A DNA stretch of 6,229 nucleotides. Origin: RGIG1959 sp045637645 (GTDB lineage Bacteria; Bacillota; Clostridia; Oscillospirales; Acutalibacteraceae). Location of the stretch: NCBI GenBank assembly GCA_045637645.1, contig JAZTZV010000122.1, positions 1-6,229 of the forward strand, read 5' to 3'. The notes under the pieces are model-generated. The model did not search any database and was not told the origin of the DNA. It was given only the letters and a program-made list of their open reading frames with translations. Position 1 is the stretch's first letter. The number at the start of each line of letters is the position of its first letter. The translations under genes were made by a program, and so were the position numbers. Positions 5,365 through 6,229 of the stretch are shown piece by piece.

Positions 5365-5528
5365 ACGCCACGTTACTTCGTCCGCCGCGTTGCGGCGGAA
5401 CGGTGGTGCGCCCGCCGTCGCACACGAACGAATCCGATCGCTTGCTGGTGTTAACACTGGCGGTAATTTTGGTGCAAAACCACGCGCCGATCGAATTGAT
5501 CGTTGCATTGTTGTATATTGCGATGTAA
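5361..5528 (+). CDS. Putative membrane microprotein (cassette gene 3)
   Basis: The 55-residue product is not assigned to any family I know. The first 26 residues are polar and rich in Arg, Pro and Gly, with one Cys (RPPRCGG, then VVRPPSHTNESD). Residues 28-39 (LLVLTLAVILVQ) and 43-55 (PIELIVALLYIAM) are two hydrophobic runs separated by NHA, suggesting a short membrane hairpin or one peripheral and one inserted helix. The start overlaps the preceding stop as ATGA, and AAGGAG at 5345-5350 lies 10 bases upstream, so expression is probably coupled to gene 2. A terminator begins at its stop codon, making it the last gene of the cassette. Good ribosome binding site, coupling and placement support a real gene despite its size. 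Confidence 0.72.
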   Translation: MNATLLRPPRCGGTVVRPPSHTNESDRLLVLTLAVILVQNHAPIELIVALLYIAM

Positions 5529-5562
5529 GCAACCCTTTGCCTTTTAGCAAAGGGTTGCTTTC
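5527..5562 (+). terminator. Rho-independent terminator of the small-protein cassette
   Basis: A perfect 14-bp stem pairs 5527-5540 (AAGCAACCCTTTGC) with 5547-5560 (GCAAAGGGTTGCTT) around a 6-base loop, followed by TCTGTTT. The stem includes the last two bases of the 55-aa gene's TAA. The downstream T-run is interrupted, so efficiency may be moderate. Because the stem is symmetric it might also act on the minus strand. Confidence 0.88.
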
Positions 5563-5582
5563 TGTTTAAAATATGATATACT
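5555..5582 (+). promoter_or_regulatory. Probable promoter of the secreted-protein gene
   Basis: TTGCTT (5555-5560) and TATACT (5577-5582) are spaced by 16 bases. The -10 matches 5/6 and the -35 only 3/6. A second -10-like TATGAT at 5572-5577 has no good partner. The surroundings are strongly AT-rich (5563-5605), unlike the flanking DNA. The -35 lies within the descending arm of the terminator. Start near 5589 would give a leader of about 30 bases. Confidence 0.5.
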
Positions 5583-5619
5583 GAATATATATCCTGATTT
5601 TATATGGGAGATGGTTTTA

Positions 5620-6229
5620 ATGAAGAAGCTTTGGAGTATTCTGTCCGTTCTCGCGCTTGTCTGCGCGATGATCCCGTTTGCGACGGCATCCGTAGCCGCC
5701 GCGCCGACTTTCCGCGCGGATCGCACGGTCTACGCCGCCGACGACACGATCACGATCACGTACAGCGGCACCGATACGAACGACTGGACAGGCATTTATC
5801 CCGCCGGCCTTCTCCCCGGAAGCGGTCAAAACTCCATCACATGGCAATACACCGTCGGAAGCGGCCGTGTGACATTCTCCACGTCGGAACTCAATGGTGC
5901 GGGCGAATATGTTGCGTTTTTGTGCGACAACGACGGCTACACGGTGCTTGACAGCGCGATGTTCACCGTGCGCAGCACCGACCCGACCGACTATGGCGTG
6001 ACAAACGCCTCCGTGAAAGCCTCGGTCACAAACGGCAAATCAACGCTTGCGGTGACGGTCACGCCCTCGTCGGCATCGTCGCTGACCTATCGTCTCTATT
6101 GGGCGAAAAACGGCGTGCGCTTGCAGGACTATTTGCCCATTAAAGAATTGACGCACAGCGGCAGCGGCGCGTTCACCATCACGTGCAACGATTGCCTGTT
6201 CATGCCCGACGATGCGGACAGCATCGAAG
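5620..6229 (+). CDS. Secreted protein with beta-sandwich modules (3' end outside the window)
   Basis: At least 203 residues are encoded, and no stop occurs before the window edge. A classical signal peptide is visible: MKKLW, a hydrophobic core at 6-20, then ATASVAAAP with cleavage likely near residues 26-28. Residues 29-118 look like an Ig-like beta-sandwich with DWTGIYPAG at 55-63 and GEYVAFLCDNDGYTVLDS at 95-112. This DWxGIYP...GxY...NDGYTVL pattern is one that I associate with extracellular modules of clostridial surface enzymes, often beside metallophosphoesterase domains. A second module starts near 121 (TDPTDYGVTNASV) and includes LTYRLYWAKNGVRLQDY at 155-171. No catalytic domain is visible yet. 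GGGAG lies 9 bases before the ATG. The module identity is from memory and moderate; secretion is well supported. Confidence 0.85.
   Translation, partial: MKKLWSILSVLALVCAMIPFATASVAAAPTFRADRTVYAADDTITITYSGTDTNDWTGIYPAGLLPGSGQNSITWQYTVGSGRVTFSTSELNGAGEYVAFLCDNDGYTVLDSAMFTVRSTDPTDYGVTNASVKASVTNGKSTLAVTVTPSSASSLTYRLYWAKNGVRLQDYLPIKELTHSGSGAFTITCNDCLFMPDDADSIE

Noticed and set aside
5604..5951. Alternative plus-strand frame of 115 codons over the secreted-protein gene
   Set aside because: It is the +1-type shadow of the frame starting at 5620, which has a signal peptide, a well-spaced ribosome binding site and no stop to the window end.

Overview
The window looks like chromosomal DNA from a fairly GC-rich Firmicute, most likely a clostridial gut lineage of the Oscillospiraceae/Ruminococcaceae type. 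This is an inference from four things: strong AGGAGG-type ribosome binding sites, sigma-A-like promoters, Rho-independent terminators with tight stems, and protein variants typical of Clostridia (a long ROK-like kinase, a ~380-residue PRPP synthetase, an ApbE lipoprotein). I see no phage, plasmid, tRNA, rRNA or CRISPR signal.

Layout. Positions 1-289 hold no gene. They carry two inverted copies of a structured repeat (copy A on the minus strand, cut by the window edge; copy B on the plus strand) around a hairpin-rich spacer. Four genes follow on the minus strand, read right to left: a small YfcE/MJ0936-type metallophosphoesterase (4704-4243), a ribose-phosphate diphosphokinase with its own strong promoter (4080-2929), a terminator hairpin, an ApbE flavin transferase lipoprotein (2858-1887), then a ROK-like sugar kinase homologue with its own promoter (1723-338) and a perfect terminator at 290-327. 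From 4738 the plus strand carries three tightly packed genes for small proteins of unknown function (79, 113 and 55 aa), closed by a terminator at 5527-5562. A promoter overlapping that terminator then leads into a secreted protein that runs off the right edge (5620 onwards).

How the parts relate. The minus-strand genes are metabolic housekeeping: PRPP for nucleotide synthesis, a small phosphodiesterase, periplasmic-side flavinylation and probable sugar phosphorylation. Separate promoters and a terminator suggest several transcription units rather than one operon. The most intriguing parts are the three-gene small-protein cassette, whose last member looks like a membrane microprotein; the head-to-head start of that cassette against the phosphoesterase gene, where the two Shine-Dalgarno sequences touch; and the inverted structured repeats at the left edge.
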